A stretch of 64,000 bases of DNA from Pelobates cultripes. Its lineage: Eukaryota > Chordata > Amphibia > Anura > Pelobatidae. The position numbers and the translations under genes were made by a program. Within the stretch, counting starts at the first letter, position 1, and each line of letters opens with the position of its first letter. The notes under the pieces were generated by a model, which was given only the letters and a program-made list of their open reading frames with translations, was not told the DNA's origin and did not search any database. This document shows, in pieces, positions 23,349 to 35,200 of the stretch. Location of the stretch: NCBI GenBank assembly GCA_933207985.1, contig OW240912.1:112605888-112669887 (forward strand). Direction: 5' to 3'.

Positions 23349-24072
23349 GTGAAATGATGTAAATTTGTGATTGTGCCTGATAACTTTTTAAGCAGATTAT
23401 GTATTGTATTTTTAAAGGAAATATGTATATATAACAGCATTAAGTATGCATATAATATATATATTAAAAAAATGGAAAACTAAATTTTTCACAGTTTTAC
23501 TTTTACTGAAATTTCTGTGTTAATACAAATAAAGAAAAATAACTCAGTATCAATTAACTTATAAGTATTTGCTGATTGTGAACCCCTTAGTTTTGTTGTT
23601 TTGCACTTAGAAACATGACTGTTTTTTTAAACCAGCAAGCAAACACTACACTAATATACAAACCTAAATAAAGCATTTAAATGTTTGAAAGGTATGTAAT
23701 AAACTCTTATAAACAAAATTAGAAACTGTCACACAGTATATTCTTGTGTGTAGTAACATATACATATATACATTTTCAATGTAGAATGATTTTATATATT
23801 ATGTTTAATAGTCATCACAGAAAACAACATTTCCACACAAAAGTATATAATTATATAAAGTAGACATCATAGACTATGTACCTGGAGTTACTTTGACACT
23901 TTTTACACTGCAGCCATTTAATTGCAAGTCTCCGCTAAATATTGTAGTAAAAGTAATTTTTTTTAGATTAAAAAAAAGAATTATAAATCTTTTTTATTGT
24001 GTAGTTGCATTTGCTAAGACAAGAAATTATAGCCACGCAGGCCGCAATATATGCAACCATATCAAAAATACA
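23349..24072. other. AT-rich 3' flank, no gene seen
   Basis: AT-rich DNA with short open frames only. Confidence 0.4.
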
Positions 24073-24281
24073 AATGTATACATAGTTACATAGTTACATA
24101 GCTGAAAAGAGACTTGCATCCATCAAGTTCAGCCTACCTCACATTTGTTTTTTGCTGTTGATCCAAAAGAAGGCAAAAAAAAACCAGTTTGAAGCACAAT
24201 TTTGCAACAAGCTAGGAAAAAAATTCCTTCTTGACCCCAAAATGGCAGTCAGATTTATCCTTGGATCAAGCAGTTATTACC

Positions 24282-24798
24282 CTACATTGAAAGATTATAT
24301 CCTTGAATATTCTGTTCTTGCAAGTATGCATTTAGTAGCCGTTTGAACATCTGTATGGACTCTGATAAAACCACTTCTTCAGGCAGAGAATTCGACATCC
24401 TGATTGTTCTTACAGTAAAAAAACTTTTCCTTTGCCTTAGACGAAATCTTCTTTCTTCCCGTTTTGAATATAGGAACCACATCTGCCTTCCTCCAATCCT
24501 CCGGAACACTTCCTGAAAGAAAAGAATCTTGAAAGATTAAAAACAGAGGTTCACTTATTTCTGCACTTAGTTCCTTAAGTACACGTGGATGGATACCGTC
24601 AGGCCCTGGACCTTTGTTTATATTAACTTTCTTTAATTGCTGCAGCACCTTGTCTTGAGTTAACCAATTACAATTATTCTGCAAGTTTTTAGTAGCAATC
24701 ATTTGCACATCTATTGCCATGGGTTCTTCCTTAATATATACGGAGGAGAAAAAGTTATTTAAAATTCCTGCCTTTTCCTGGTCTTCATTAACTAACAC
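24282..24798 (-). pseudogene. CR1 reverse transcriptase start and C-terminal remnant
   Basis: After the frameshift the product reads ILNNFFSSVY, then NKGPGPDGIHPRVLKEL and PEDWRKADVVPIFKTG, the first blocks of CR1 reverse transcriptase. Directly after that the text jumps to the last part of the polypeptide, with the blocks RRFRLRQRKSFFTVR and SNSLPEEVV in another frame. The region between, which should hold the palm and the ADD catalytic box, is deleted. It cannot make an active enzyme. Confidence 0.82.
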
Positions 24799-26020
24799 CC
24801 CGTTTCAGTTTTTAGTGTACCTACACTTTCATTTTGGGGTTTTTTAGAATTTATGTACTTAAAAAATGCTTTGGGGTTGGTTTTGCTCTCTTCAGCTATC
24901 ATTATTTCATTTTGAAGTTTAGCAAGTCTAATTGCCTTTTTGCACGCATTATTTGCATCCTTGTATCTTTTATAAGATGCATCTGATTTGTCCAATTTAA
25001 ATGCTTTAAATGCCCTTTTCTTAGTTGTAATCTCTTGTTTTACTTCTCTACTAAGCCACATTGATTTTAATTTGTTTCTTTTATATGTATTTCCCAACGG
25101 TACATACTGAGAAATGTACCTTTTTAATATTTGTTGGAAGATTATCCATTTATCCTCAGTGTTCTTTTCACTAAAGAGTTTATGCCAGTCAATATATTGT
25201 AAAGCTTCCCTTAACTTATTGAAATTGGCCTTTTTAAAATGATATGTTTTAGTATTCCCCATGTGCTTTTGTTTTTTTGAGTTTATTTCAAAGGACACTA
25301 TATTGTGATCACTATTTCCCAAGTGCTCACCTATTTGAATGTTGGTCAAAAGATCAACGTTGTTTGTTAAAACCAGGTCCAGACAAGCATCCATTCTAGT
25401 TGGTGCTTGTACAAGTTGTGACATGAAGGTGTCATTTAACAAGTTTAAAAACCTAATTCCCTTTGCTGAGGCACTAGTCCCTCCATCCCAATTTATATCT
25501 GGGTAATTAAAATCTCCAATAATTAAAGTGTTACCCAGATTTGCAGCTTTCTCAATTTGCTCAAACAGCTGTTGTTCCTCGACAATATTAACATTAGGTG
25601 GTTTATAACATATCCCAACCAATAGTTGGTTTCCCTTCTTTTCCCCCAAGTAGATATTTACCCATAAAGCTTCCACATTATCCTCCTCGCATTCCATTTG
25701 CTTAACATTTGGCTTTAAATCATGTTTGACATACAAACATACCCCACAACCCTTCTTGTTTTTCCTATCCTTCCTAAATAACATGTACCCATTTAAGTTA
25801 GCTGCCCAGTCATGTGTCTCATCCCACCATGTTTCAGTTATGCCTATTATATGATATTGTTTAGTGTATGCTAATGCCTCTAGTTCCCCTATTTTGTTAT
25901 TTAGGCTCCTTGCATTAGTAAGCATACATTTAATATTATGCGTCACTTGTATATTTTGTGAATTTTCACCATTACACAGCTTCTCTGTTCTGAGCTTGCC
26001 CCTCCCCCTGTTTCACCCCC
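24792..26020 (-). pseudogene. CR1 ORF2 apurinic endonuclease region
   Basis: This encoded the endonuclease that nicks target DNA for retrotransposition. The visible frame is open from about 26020, with no ATG start evident (the stretch labelled from 25946 begins with GTG), down to 24792. Motifs in order: NARSLNNKIGELEAL, ITETWWDE, GDFNYPDINW and GNSDHNIVSF, the expected endonuclease blocks with the catalytic Glu, Asp, Asn and His positions retained. A single missing base near 24795 ends the frame after LKTETG; reading resumes in the next frame with VLVNEDQEKAG. The spacer to the reverse transcriptase (RYISQYVPLG, KKRAFKAFK) is typical of CR1. Confidence 0.87.
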
Positions 26021-26317
26021 TTATACTGTGCTAAAGCCCATCTCCTTTCTGTCCTATCTCCATTTTGTAGATTGCTATGACCCTCCCCCCCTACTACTGG
26101 TTTAAAATCTCCTCCAACCTTCTAGCCATCCTATCCCCCAGCACTGCAGACCCTCTCCCGTTTAGGTGCAATCCATCACCACTATAAGGGTTGTACCCAA
26201 TCGCATTTCACAGCAGTTCAGTTACTGTGTTCAGTTACTCTCTGATAGTCGCCAACGTACGGTCCAGAACCGCCAGGTAGTGGAAAATAGTATATTACCA
26301 TTTTTTCTGATTTTTGT

Positions 26318-26334
26318 GTTCAGCTACATTTTCT
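26318..26334. repeat. Target-site duplication of the L1-like element, left copy
   Basis: GTTCAGCTACATTTTCT, identical over 17 bases to 32618-32634. It is followed by the T-run that is the element's poly(A) tail read on the plus strand. Confidence 0.93.
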
Positions 26335-26766
26335 TTTTTTTAAACATTCTTTATTTATTTATTTTCACCTGTTCAGAAGCATTTTGCAACCATGGTGTAA
26401 ACATTTGTCTTATGATATAACATGTTTGACATTGTTATGTGAGTAGACAATTTGTCTAGCTAGTTTCCAGCTTTGCTGTTGCATTAGTTGGGTGTTGATA
26501 GGTCGCACAATGGTACAAAAATACAAAAATACACAAATATACACAATCAAGTAAAAACATAAACAACTTTTGGTCTCAGTGGTTGGGTGTTATGCTCGCG
26601 GGAAGGTTTAGTGTTTCTGCGCTATGGTTTTGGGAGACTGCTGGAGTCTGTTGTGGGTTGGCCCCCTTGAGTTGCGGTTATGGTCCCCTATGGGTACTCC
26701 CCTGTTTGTCATGCGTATGGGTTTCACCCTCTGAGCTCCCCTCCCCGTTATGCCTCTATTGGCCAT

Positions 26767-29700
26767 TTATTGGGCCTGCGGCGTAGCCAGGTTCGGCGGG
26801 TTTAGCGCCGGCTCACTCAGCCAAGGGTCCCAAATTTTATGAAAGTGGCCTGACGTTTCATGGACTAGGGCTGAGATTCTGTCCATTTCAATGGCTTCCC
26901 TGGTTTTGCGGATGATTGTGGCTAAAATGGGGACCTCCGGGGAGCCCCAGAGTTCCGCTATCGCCCTCCTTGTAGCCAGAGCTATTCTGTTTGCTAATTT
27001 GTTTTGGGCTCTGGTTAAAGGTTCCCAGGGTTTGGATAGAAGCCAGATCCACGGGTCTAGGGGTATATCTGCGTGGAGTAAGCTGGATACCAGGCAGGCC
27101 ACCTCCGCCCAAAGCGGTGCTAGTTTAGGGCATTGCCACCATTGGTGTATGTATGTTCCCCTTTGCCCACACCGCTTCCAGCAGAGGTCCGATTCGGTCC
27201 TACCCATTCGGTATAGTCTTGCGGGGGTTAGGTACCATCGAAGTAGAGTTTTATAGGCCTGCTCTTTGTGGTTGACGCATATAGAGATAGATGCTGTGGC
27301 CTCCCATATGTCCTGCCAGTCAGTCGGGTCTCCCAGTGGCCCCAGATCCCTCTCCCAAGCCGCCACATATGCCATCGCTCCTGGGGCATGAGTAGAGATG
27401 AGCAGGCTATAATTATCAGTGATCTGGCCCTTGCGGGCTGGGTTATGTATGCATGCTCGTTCAAATGTTGTGCATCTGTTGGTAGCTGCTATCCTATTTT
27501 CAGGAAGTTCCAAAAAGCTCTTTAGTTGTATGTATCTGAAAAAGTCATGTGTGTTGTATGGTGAGTGTTGTTGGGGAAGGTCTTTGTATTGCATTAGTTT
27601 TCCTCCCTCAAAGAAGTGGCATATTCTATAAAGGTCGTTGTGTTCGTAATGAGCGAAATCTTTTGGGTTCATTCCTGTGCTAAATGCTTTATTGCGCAGA
27701 ATGGGTGTCAGTGGTGATGGGTTGTTGATGATAGGGAATTTTTGGGTAAGCTTATCCCAGGTGCTGATAGAATTAGCTAGTGTCGGGGGTAGTGGCGGTG
27801 GCAGGGGCCGGGAGGTCCGTGGGACCCATATGTACAATGAGGGGAGGTCGAAGCCAAATATGTCGTGTTCTAGGTCGGCCCAGCGCTTCGCTCCTGGTGG
27901 GGCGTGTAGATGCTGTATCTGTGTGGCTTGCGCCGCATGGTAATAGTGTTGTAAGTGGGGAAGGCCCAGGCCTCCCGTCCTGTTAGGGATGTACATGGTC
28001 GCCCTTTTCACTCTCGGTCGTTTATTCAACCAGATGAATTTGTCGATATGTGACTGTAGGTATTTGAAGTCCGAGGTGGGTATGGGGAGGGTTTGAAAAA
28101 GATAGAGCAGTCTTGGTAGGAGGTTCATCTTCACCGAGGCTAGGCGTCCCAGCCACGACAAAGACAAGTCCCTCCATCTCTGCAGGTCTTCTATGATTTT
28201 CTGGATCAGCGGTGGGTAGTTAAGTGTGTATGTGCGCTGTAGTTCCGCTGGTAGGTTGATCCCTAGATACGAGATGTGTGAGGCCTTATAATTGAAGGCA
28301 TATGTGGTCCGTAGCGTTTGTCTTTGATTGTCCGGTATGGTCAGCATGAGTGCTTCAGTTTTATCGAAGTTTAATTTGTATCCCGATACCTCTGAGTAGT
28401 CGTCTATGAGTTTGAGGAGAGGTGGGAGTGCGTTCTGCGGATCTGTGAGTGACAGCATCAGGTCATCAGCGTATGCCGCAGCCTTGTATGTTTGTGTGCA
28501 GATTTTGATGCCTGTGATCTGGGGAGTGGTGCGGATAAGATGCAGTAGCGGTTCAAGTGAGAGGGCGAACAGGATGGGGGACGGGGGACAGGGGACAGCC
28601 CTGCCTCGTGCCATTGTAGATGGCGAACGAGGGGGGGTTCGTGTTTGGTATGAGTAGGTTGGCAGTAGGATTAGAGTAAATCATTCGCAGGGCGTCTTGA
28701 AATGGTTTGGGGAATCTGAGTTTCTCCAGAGTGGCAAAGAGAAATGGCCATAGTAACCTATCAAATGCCTTTTCGGCGTCCAGGGATAGGAGTAGCGTTG
28801 GAATGGAGCGCTGGGTAGCCACCCAGATCAGGTCTAGCATCCTCCTGGTATTGTCGCTAGCTTGGCGAGTGGGGATGAAGCCCACCTGGTCCGGGTGGAT
28901 TAGTGATGTGATATGTGGTAGCAGCCTATTGGAGAGTATTTTCGTGAACAGTTTGATATCTACGTTCAATAGGGATATTGGCCGATAGTGGCCTGGGTCT
29001 GAGAGGGGTTTGTTGGGTTTAGGTAGAAGGCAAATGTTGGCTTGCAGCATATCTTTGGGGAGTGGGTTTCCTGCAGCAGGGTGTTGTATAGTTGTACAAG
29101 GTGGGGCAGGAGAGTGTCCCGGAATGTTTTGTAATATAAGCCCGGATATCCGTCCGGTCCTGGGCTTTTGTTGGGTTTGGTGGCCCCTATAGCCGTCGCA
29201 ACTTCTTGTTCTGTGATCTCCATGGAGAGTTGGGTGATTGCGCTATCCGATAGTGTGGGCAGATGAGTTCGGTCTAAAAAGGTTTGGATACGGTCTTGTA
29301 GGGTGTCGGTCCGTTGCCTATGGTGGGGGGAGTGGTCATATAGGTCTGCAAAATAGTGTTGGAATACCTCCGCAATTTTGGTAGGTACCTCTGTGTCATG
29401 ACCCGATGGTGTGCGGATGCGTGTTATCTGCTTGGCCTGGATGCGCTTGCGCAGCCTGCGGGCCAGGAGTGTGTCGGCTTTATTGGATTTTTCGTAGAAC
29501 TTTTGTTGTGTCCATTGTAGAGCCCTGGTGGCATCCACTACCATTGCATTGTGAAGGGCCTGTCGTTGGTGTTGGAGTTGTGTGGTGAGGTCCGGGGTGG
29601 GGGTGACTTTATGGAGGGCTTCAAGGTCCCTGATGGCCGCTAGGATTTTCTCTATGTTAGCGAGGCGTCTTTTTTTGTGCGCTGTGGCTAAGCTAATAAG

Positions 29701-30597
29701 GGTACCCCTGATCACCGTTTTGTGTGCAGCCCATATGATTGCATTTGATTGTACTGTGTCCTTGTTTGTAGCGAAGTAATGTTCGAGTTCTGTTGTGATT
29801 TGTTGTACCGTTTGAGGGTCGTTGAGTAGTGCCGGATTAAGTCTCCAGGACCAGGGTCTGGAGATTCGTGGGGGCTGGAACGTGAGTGCTATCTCAGCGT
29901 GGTCGGACCACGTTATGTTGCCTATGGAAGTCATTGTTATGAGCGGAAGTAGTGACGGGGAAACCAGGAAGTAGTCTATACGTGAGTATGTTTGGTGTGG
30001 GTGGGAATAAAAGGTGTAGTCTAGTGTGGAGGGGAGCTGCAGTCTCCAGACATCTATCAGGTTGGTAGTGGAAATGAAGTCTGCCATGAATTTGTCGTTT
30101 CTGGTCGGTGCTGGAGTCTGTGGTGGTCGTTTGAGTCTATCTGCCTGTGGTTCAATCACGGCGTTGAAGTCCCCGCCTATAATCTGGTGGGAGTTTGGGT
30201 GTAAGCTGAGATGTGCACTTAGAGTAGGCCAGAATCCTGGGTCCGGGGTTGTGGGGCCATAGACCGAGGTGATCGCGTATTTGGTTGGGCCTATTGAGCC
30301 CGCCACCGTAAGGAAGCGGCCGTTGGGGTCCCTGTGTGTGGTGGTAATCTGGAGGGGGCAAGTTTTCCTTAGGAGAATCGCCACTCCATTGTGTTTGCCT
30401 GAGTTGGAGTTGGCAAAGTAGCAAGCCTGGAAGTGGCGGCTCAGGAGAGGGAAAGGCCGTGTGTCTGCATAGTGTGTCTCCTGTAGTAGGAGTATGTCAG
30501 CTTTACTGCGGTTTGCCCATCTCATGAGTCGGTGTCGCTTAGCGGGGTTATTCAGCCCTTTACAATTGATTGAGATGCACGTCAGACTAGCAGTCAT
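26767..30597 (-). pseudogene. L1-like ORF2: endonuclease and reverse transcriptase
   Basis: ATG at 30597 starts the endonuclease domain: SINCKGLN, LLQETHY, GGDFNAVIE, SRIDYFLVS and WSDHAEI are the expected catalytic and binding blocks. Reverse transcriptase follows with GPDGYPGLYYK, LLPKPNKPL, YRPISLLN, DAEKAFDR, QGCPLSP and AYADDLML, the last holding the catalytic aspartates. The C-terminal third has CWKRCGQRGTYIHQWWQCP, a Cys/His motif usual for L1 ORF2. The frame breaks twice: one base is missing near 29055 (just after the THSPK block), and a seven-base tandem duplication of GTCCCCC lies near 28576-28590 inside QGCPLSP. TAA at 26769-26767 ends it. Reverse transcriptase activity would be lost. 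Confidence 0.92.
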
Positions 30598-31437
30598 GGT
30601 TGTGTGGTGGAGCGTGGTTCGCTATTACCTCCCCCCAGTGGTGGACGGTGTCCCGTGTGTCGAGATGTTGTGTCCGTCGTGTGTCCTCCTGCTGAGACCA
30701 ATTCAAACCATTGAACTAGGATTAACATTGAAAACCAAATAATACCTATACAACAGAAAAAATAAACGCCTGGTCTTATGGTGTGCGCCAGGTCAGATGG
30801 AGTGGGGTGTGTGGAGTCGTCCCCACCTGGTTGGGTCTCGTGACCCCCGTACTGTGCTGAGTGGTGCATTGCACAGTTCAGTCTCCGTGTGCTTCCCGCT
30901 CTGGGCATAGGCGGGCTGTAATCAGTGCCCCGGGGTGGGTTCGCTCTGGGTCTTCCCCTTCGGGTCTAGTGGGTTTGTGCCAGTGGACCAACATAGCTGC
31001 GTTGAGTTTGGCGATTCCCGGGGGAGCCACCAGGGCTTCCTGTCTCATTTAGTGAGAGTCGCCACTGGTACGTACCTCTCCCTTACCCCCCCCCATCCTT
31101 CCCATCCCGTGTTTTCCTCCTCTCCTTTCCGTTTCCCCCCCGTCGTCCTCAGCTGCTCTAGCACCTGTCCTTCCCCCTCCTTTCTACCCCCCCAGCCCCC
31201 CCCTGTGTCAGGCCCTTTTCAGTGCCCTATAGTGTCCTCCCCATAACTATTTTGCGTCCCCTTAAACCTTAGTGAACCATGGCTAAAGTAGCGCCATCAG
31301 GCACAGCGTAAAAGGATATGGTGGTGTGCGTTCTCGCACTCAGAAGTAGGTCAAACAGTTTGGAAGTCCCTTTAAGTCTCTTAGGATAGTCTCTGCCAGT
31401 GAGTGGGTGAGTCCATGATGGGCTTGTTCCATGCCAT

Positions 31438-32423
31438 TCAGGTGTCCCGGTCGCGAGTCTGCACCGATGTCTGCTGCTGGCGCTTGGGTGGTCGGTTCCG
31501 GGGTGTCCGAAGTTTTTCCCAGAGTGGCATCCTTTGTGGTCTGGTGTTGTCCACTGGTTTTCTAGATTGCGCTCGTGCATCGGGTAAGCTGATGCCCAAT
31601 GCGGCAGCGAAGGGCGCCATTTTTGAGATCTCTTGCAGGACGTGTGTGCTCTCATGTTGGCGGACTAGTAGCTTGAAGGGGTGTCCCCATCTGTATGGTA
31701 TGTTGGCTTGTGCCAGTGCGCTGGTTAGGGGTTTGAGCTCTCTGCGTTTCATTAATGTGGTAGGTGAGACGTCTTGGTAAAACTGAAGAGTGATGGCGTC
31801 AAATTTTGGCGGAGTTTTTCGTGTGGCCGCCATGATGGCTTCTTTAACAGTAAAGTAGTGAAGGCGTACTATTACATCTCGAGGCGCCATTTGGTTTTGG
31901 CTAGGAGGTTTGAGGGCTCTGTGCGCCCGGTCTATGGCGAGGTCTTGTGGCGTTGCTTCTGGAAGGATTGTAAGTAACAATTCGCGCAGCGTGGAGAGCA
32001 GCATGTCAGGCGTGACTGTTTCTGGTGGCCCCTAATCCTTATGTTGTTACGCCTAGAGCGATTATTTAGGTCTTCCATACCTGTCTCTAATTCTTCCACT
32101 TTGTTCCTCAGTGTAGAGAGCTCAGCTTGGTGCATATTGAGGTTTTCCATGAGATCATCTGCCCTCTGCTCCACCTGCCCTGTCCTCTCCCCCAGGTCAG
32201 CCAGATTAGCCTTCAGGAGTTGCAGCTGTTTTCCTATTTCTGCTGCCATGTGTTTCTTTATATCTGCTGCAGCTTCTTGCAGCAGTAGTTGCAGGTCCCT
32301 CTTGGTGAGCGGTGTGGAAGCTGAGCCAGCTGCCTCACTGCGGTCTGAGTCGGATGCAGAGTCTTCCCGCCGTTGTGGGGAAGATGGCGTCTGGCCTCGT
32401 GGTTGCTGGAACAGAGGGGCCAC
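31438..32423 (-). pseudogene. L1-like ORF1 RNA-binding protein
   Basis: ORF1 proteins trimerise and coat the element's RNA. The N-terminal part has a serine and glutamate-rich segment and a coiled coil (LQLLKANLADLGERTG to LRNKVEELETGMEDL), then the NRSRRNNIRIRG block that begins the RNA-recognition domain. After one missing base near 32020 the product continues in the next frame as PETVTPDMLLSTLRE, then IDRAHRALKP and RDVIVRLHYF, the rest of that domain and the C-terminal domain. There is no in-frame ATG: the first listed codon, 32423, is GTG, and a stop lies about 50 bases upstream, next to a nine-G run where a slip may have moved the true start. Confidence 0.88.
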
Positions 32424-32617
32424 GGATGGCGGCTGTTCATGTTTTTTCCGCCCCCCCCCGATGTCCGCTTTCGGCTACAGGTGTTCCGGTGTATGTGCTG
32501 CGCCTCTGGGGGTCCGTGCACTGATTGTGGCTAGGTTTGTAGCTGAATGTGTATGCCCGTCGGCGGGAGCTTTCGCGCTATGCGGCCATTACAGCGCGCG
32601 GTCAGGCTCCGCCCCCC

Positions 32618-32634
32618 GTTCAGCTACATTTTCT
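32618..32634. repeat. Target-site duplication of the L1-like element, right copy
   Basis: GTTCAGCTACATTTTCT, identical to 26318-26334, immediately outside the element's 5' end. Confidence 0.93.
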
Positions 32635-33149
32635 AAATAAAACAATACCCACAATAAGGCCCGGACTGGCCATTAGGCAAACGCTGGAGGCTTGCGACGG
32701 CCACTGGCCGAGAGTAAAGATCCCCGGCTCTTATTTTCTGCAGAGCGAGGGGAGATGAAGTGCAGAAAGGATTCATTCCTCTCTCGAGCAGGCATTAATC
32801 TGAAGTGTTGCCATGGTTACCACGGCAACTCTCTGAGGATCTCACAAGAGGAGTGTACTCTGCCTGCGTCCTGAGGAAAAGGTAAGAAGAAGGGAGGAGG
32901 ACATCCCTCACTCAAGCATACTGCACCCCTTCATGTGCACTCTCTACAGCCCCTAGACACACAATAAAAACAACTGAAACCGAAATACAAAAACACCACA
33001 CCACAATCAGCTCACTCTACACACACGCAATTTCACAATCAGCCTCCAAACACATATACAGTAGTCTTTCCGGGCCCTTTTGTCTTCTGGAATCCCACTT
33101 ATAAAGACACTAGAGATAAGTCACAAACAAACACAGCACAAGTGTGTAA
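32635..33149. other. Flanking DNA with hAT-like end near 32659
   Basis: GGCCCGGACTGGCCATTAGG near 32659 resembles the ends of hAT-like elements but has no partner in view. Otherwise non-coding; the short open frames have no protein features. Confidence 0.4.
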
Positions 33150-34470
33150 TTAATCCCTTCAGGACCGAGGGCGGTTCAGGACCGTCATCTGCATTTTTGC
33201 GTTGCCGACCAGTGACGGTCCTGAACCGTCCTAACGGTCAGATGTACTTACCCGATCGCCGTCGTTCCCCCGGCGGCGATCGGCGGTGCTCCCGTTGTGG
33301 GGAGACTGCCTGCAGCCCAGACAGTCTCCCCGCGGCAGATTAGGACCCCTGGGGCCATGTGATCGCTCAACAGAGCAGTCACATGGTCACAATAGGTGTC
33401 CATGTGTCTGCCTGCAGGGGGACTGCCTGTGCTCACAGGCAATCTCCCTGCAAGTGTAAAAAAAAATAAATAAAAAAAATACATGTTAATAAAAAAATTA
33501 TAATTATGTATATATATATATATATATATGATACATAGACATATATTATATTTATATAATATATGTCTATATTTCATTTATATAATGTCATACTAAGTGT
33601 ATTTTTATATTAATATGTACTTATATTAATATAAAAATACACTTATAATTAAATTACACACGTGTATATATAATAACTATATATTATTATAAAATACAAA
33701 TAAAGAAATAAAAAAATTTTTAAAATAATAAAAATGTAAAAAAAATTATATATCTATATGAAATTTTATTCTAACTATTTTGATATTAAAATATATATTT
33801 ATATCAAAATACACTTAGAATGAAATTGTATATATATCTATTTATATATAAATAAATAAAAATAATACGAAATATACATATGTCCATGTACAAAATTACA
33901 TAAATTATATAAATATACACCTAGACTTCAAATATATAAATATGCATATATATTTAAATTCTACGTGTGTATTTATGTAATATTTTTACATAATTAAGTA
34001 ATTTTATTAATTGCAATTTGAGGCACCTGCCTGCCAACCCAGGCCAAAAGTCCATAGAATTTTAATTTGCGGGTACCGTTTTACTCGGGAGACTTCGCTG
34101 AACACAAATATTAGTGATTTAAAACAGTAAAACATATCACAGCGATGATATTGTCAGTGAAAGTGACTTTTTTCGCATTTTTCACACACATACAGCACTT
34201 TTACTGAAGATATAATTGTTGTGATACGTTTTCCTGTTATGAAACACTAATATTTGTGTTCATCAAAGTCTCCCAAGTAAAACGGTACCCACCATGTACA
34301 GATTTTAGGGTGTCATAGAAAGTGGTAAAATACAGGGTAAAATACAGTGCTAGCAAATTAAATTCTCTGGACTTTCGGCCTGGGTTGGCAGGCAGGTCCC
34401 TCAACAGTATAGCAGTACCCCCATTGTACAGATTTTATAACGTTTTTGAAAGTTACAGGGACCTCCCAGC
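33150..34470. mobile_element. piggyBac-like non-autonomous element, right-truncated
   Basis: Left terminus TTAATCCCTTCAGGACC at 33150 is followed by a palindrome (ACGGTTCAGGACCGT-like inverted block to 33241), a segment ending near 33460, a long AT-rich core, and part of the GTAAAACGGTACCC inverted pair. The order matches the complete copy at 36583-38707. Its right end is lost where unrelated sequence starts near 34470. Confidence 0.7.
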
Positions 34471-34477
34471 TTGCACC

Positions 34478-34624
34478 TGTCTCCCTGTCAGACGCGGCGA
34501 GGGAGCTGTGTCCTCTCTGCTCTGCTCCCTCGCGCGCGGTTTGCTGATGCCGGGAGCTGCAATATGAAGTCATATTTCGGCTCCCAGCCTCAGTAGACAG
34601 CCCGCGCGTCTGACAGGGAGACAG
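34478..34624. repeat. Inverted repeat with 20-bp perfect arms
   Basis: CTGTCTCCCTGTCAGACGCG at 34478-34497 pairs with its exact complement at 34605-34624, leaving a loop of 107 bases. Next to it lies a TTATACGCGAGTATATACGG motif (about 34650-34670). Part of an unidentified element. Confidence 0.8.
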
Positions 34625-34939
34625 TCAAAAATGTGCTGGAAAAACTAGGCTTATACGCGAGTATATACGGTAAATAAAACTTACCATTTGATGTCTTCTT
34701 TTTTCTAAAATCTTATTTTTTCAGCCCCAAAAAAGGGCAAATAAAAATCCATAATAACCGACGCACTTTGAAGAAAAAAAAAACAAAAAACCCTGAGCAC
34801 AAAAAAAGTAATCCATCTTCACCCGTGGAGGGCTCTGCGCAGACTGAGCTCCGCAGGGCGGGGGAAGGTCACCGAGTGCTCTGTGTCATTTTGTGTTTGG
34901 AGTAAAGGGTAATCCACACTAGGGTATAGAGCTGTTAAA

Positions 34940-35200
34940 AAAAAAGCACTTTTTTGGTAACACACATTCTCCTAAAAGGAGATTTTGTTTCTAGGCTGCT
35001 AGAGGGGCTGCCTGGGGCAGTGAGCAGCACTGCCATTCAGTGTCCCCTCCCTCTGCATGCAGACACTGAGCTTTCTCATAGAGACATTGATTCAATTCAT
35101 CCCTATGTGGAGATGCTGATTGGCCAGGGCTGTGCTTGAATCATGCTGGCTCTGGCAGGTGGAGCTCTAGCTCCAGGCCCCTCCTACTGTGATAGGCTCA
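34940..35200. mobile_element. T2-like MITE remnant
   Basis: Shared interior blocks: GGGGCTGCCTGGGGCAGTG, CTTTCTCATAGAGAC and GAGATGCTGATTGGCC. Both terminal repeats are gone. Confidence 0.45.

Larger units (their letters stand above)
24073..26204 (-). mobile_element. CR1-type LINE, internally deleted
   Basis: On the minus strand the order is endonuclease, start of reverse transcriptase, then the C-terminal end of the ORF and a 3' untranslated tail ending near 24073. The tail carries CTGAAAAGAGACTTGC with its partner text, a phrase found at the 3' ends of many frog CR1 copies. The middle of the reverse transcriptase, including the catalytic (Y/F)ADD box, is missing. The upstream edge is fixed only by loss of similarity near 26204. 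Confidence 0.85.
26335..32617 (-). mobile_element. L1/Tx1-type LINE, near full length, 6.3 kb
   Basis: A 6283-bp minus-strand insertion with a 17-bp direct repeat on either side, a short A tail preceded by AATAAATAAATAAAG at its 3' end, a 5' untranslated region of about 190 bases, ORF1, a spacer of about 840 bases (30598-31437) and ORF2. The ORF2 endonuclease starts like L1-superfamily proteins (SINCKGLNNPAKRHRLM, LLQETHY). Both ORFs are nearly intact: I find one frame break in ORF1 and two in ORF2. With a perfect target duplication, that implies a fairly recent but now defective insertion. Confidence 0.93.

Noticed and set aside
26891..27256. Plus-strand frames across 26891-27986
   Set aside because: They are shadows opposite L1-like ORF2, which has conserved motifs on the minus strand.
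31403..31780. 125-residue plus frame
   Set aside because: Antisense shadow of the ORF1 C-terminal domain.
32041..32640. 199-residue plus-strand frame
   Set aside because: It is the antisense shadow of L1-like ORF1; the minus strand has the coiled coil and RNA-recognition motifs.
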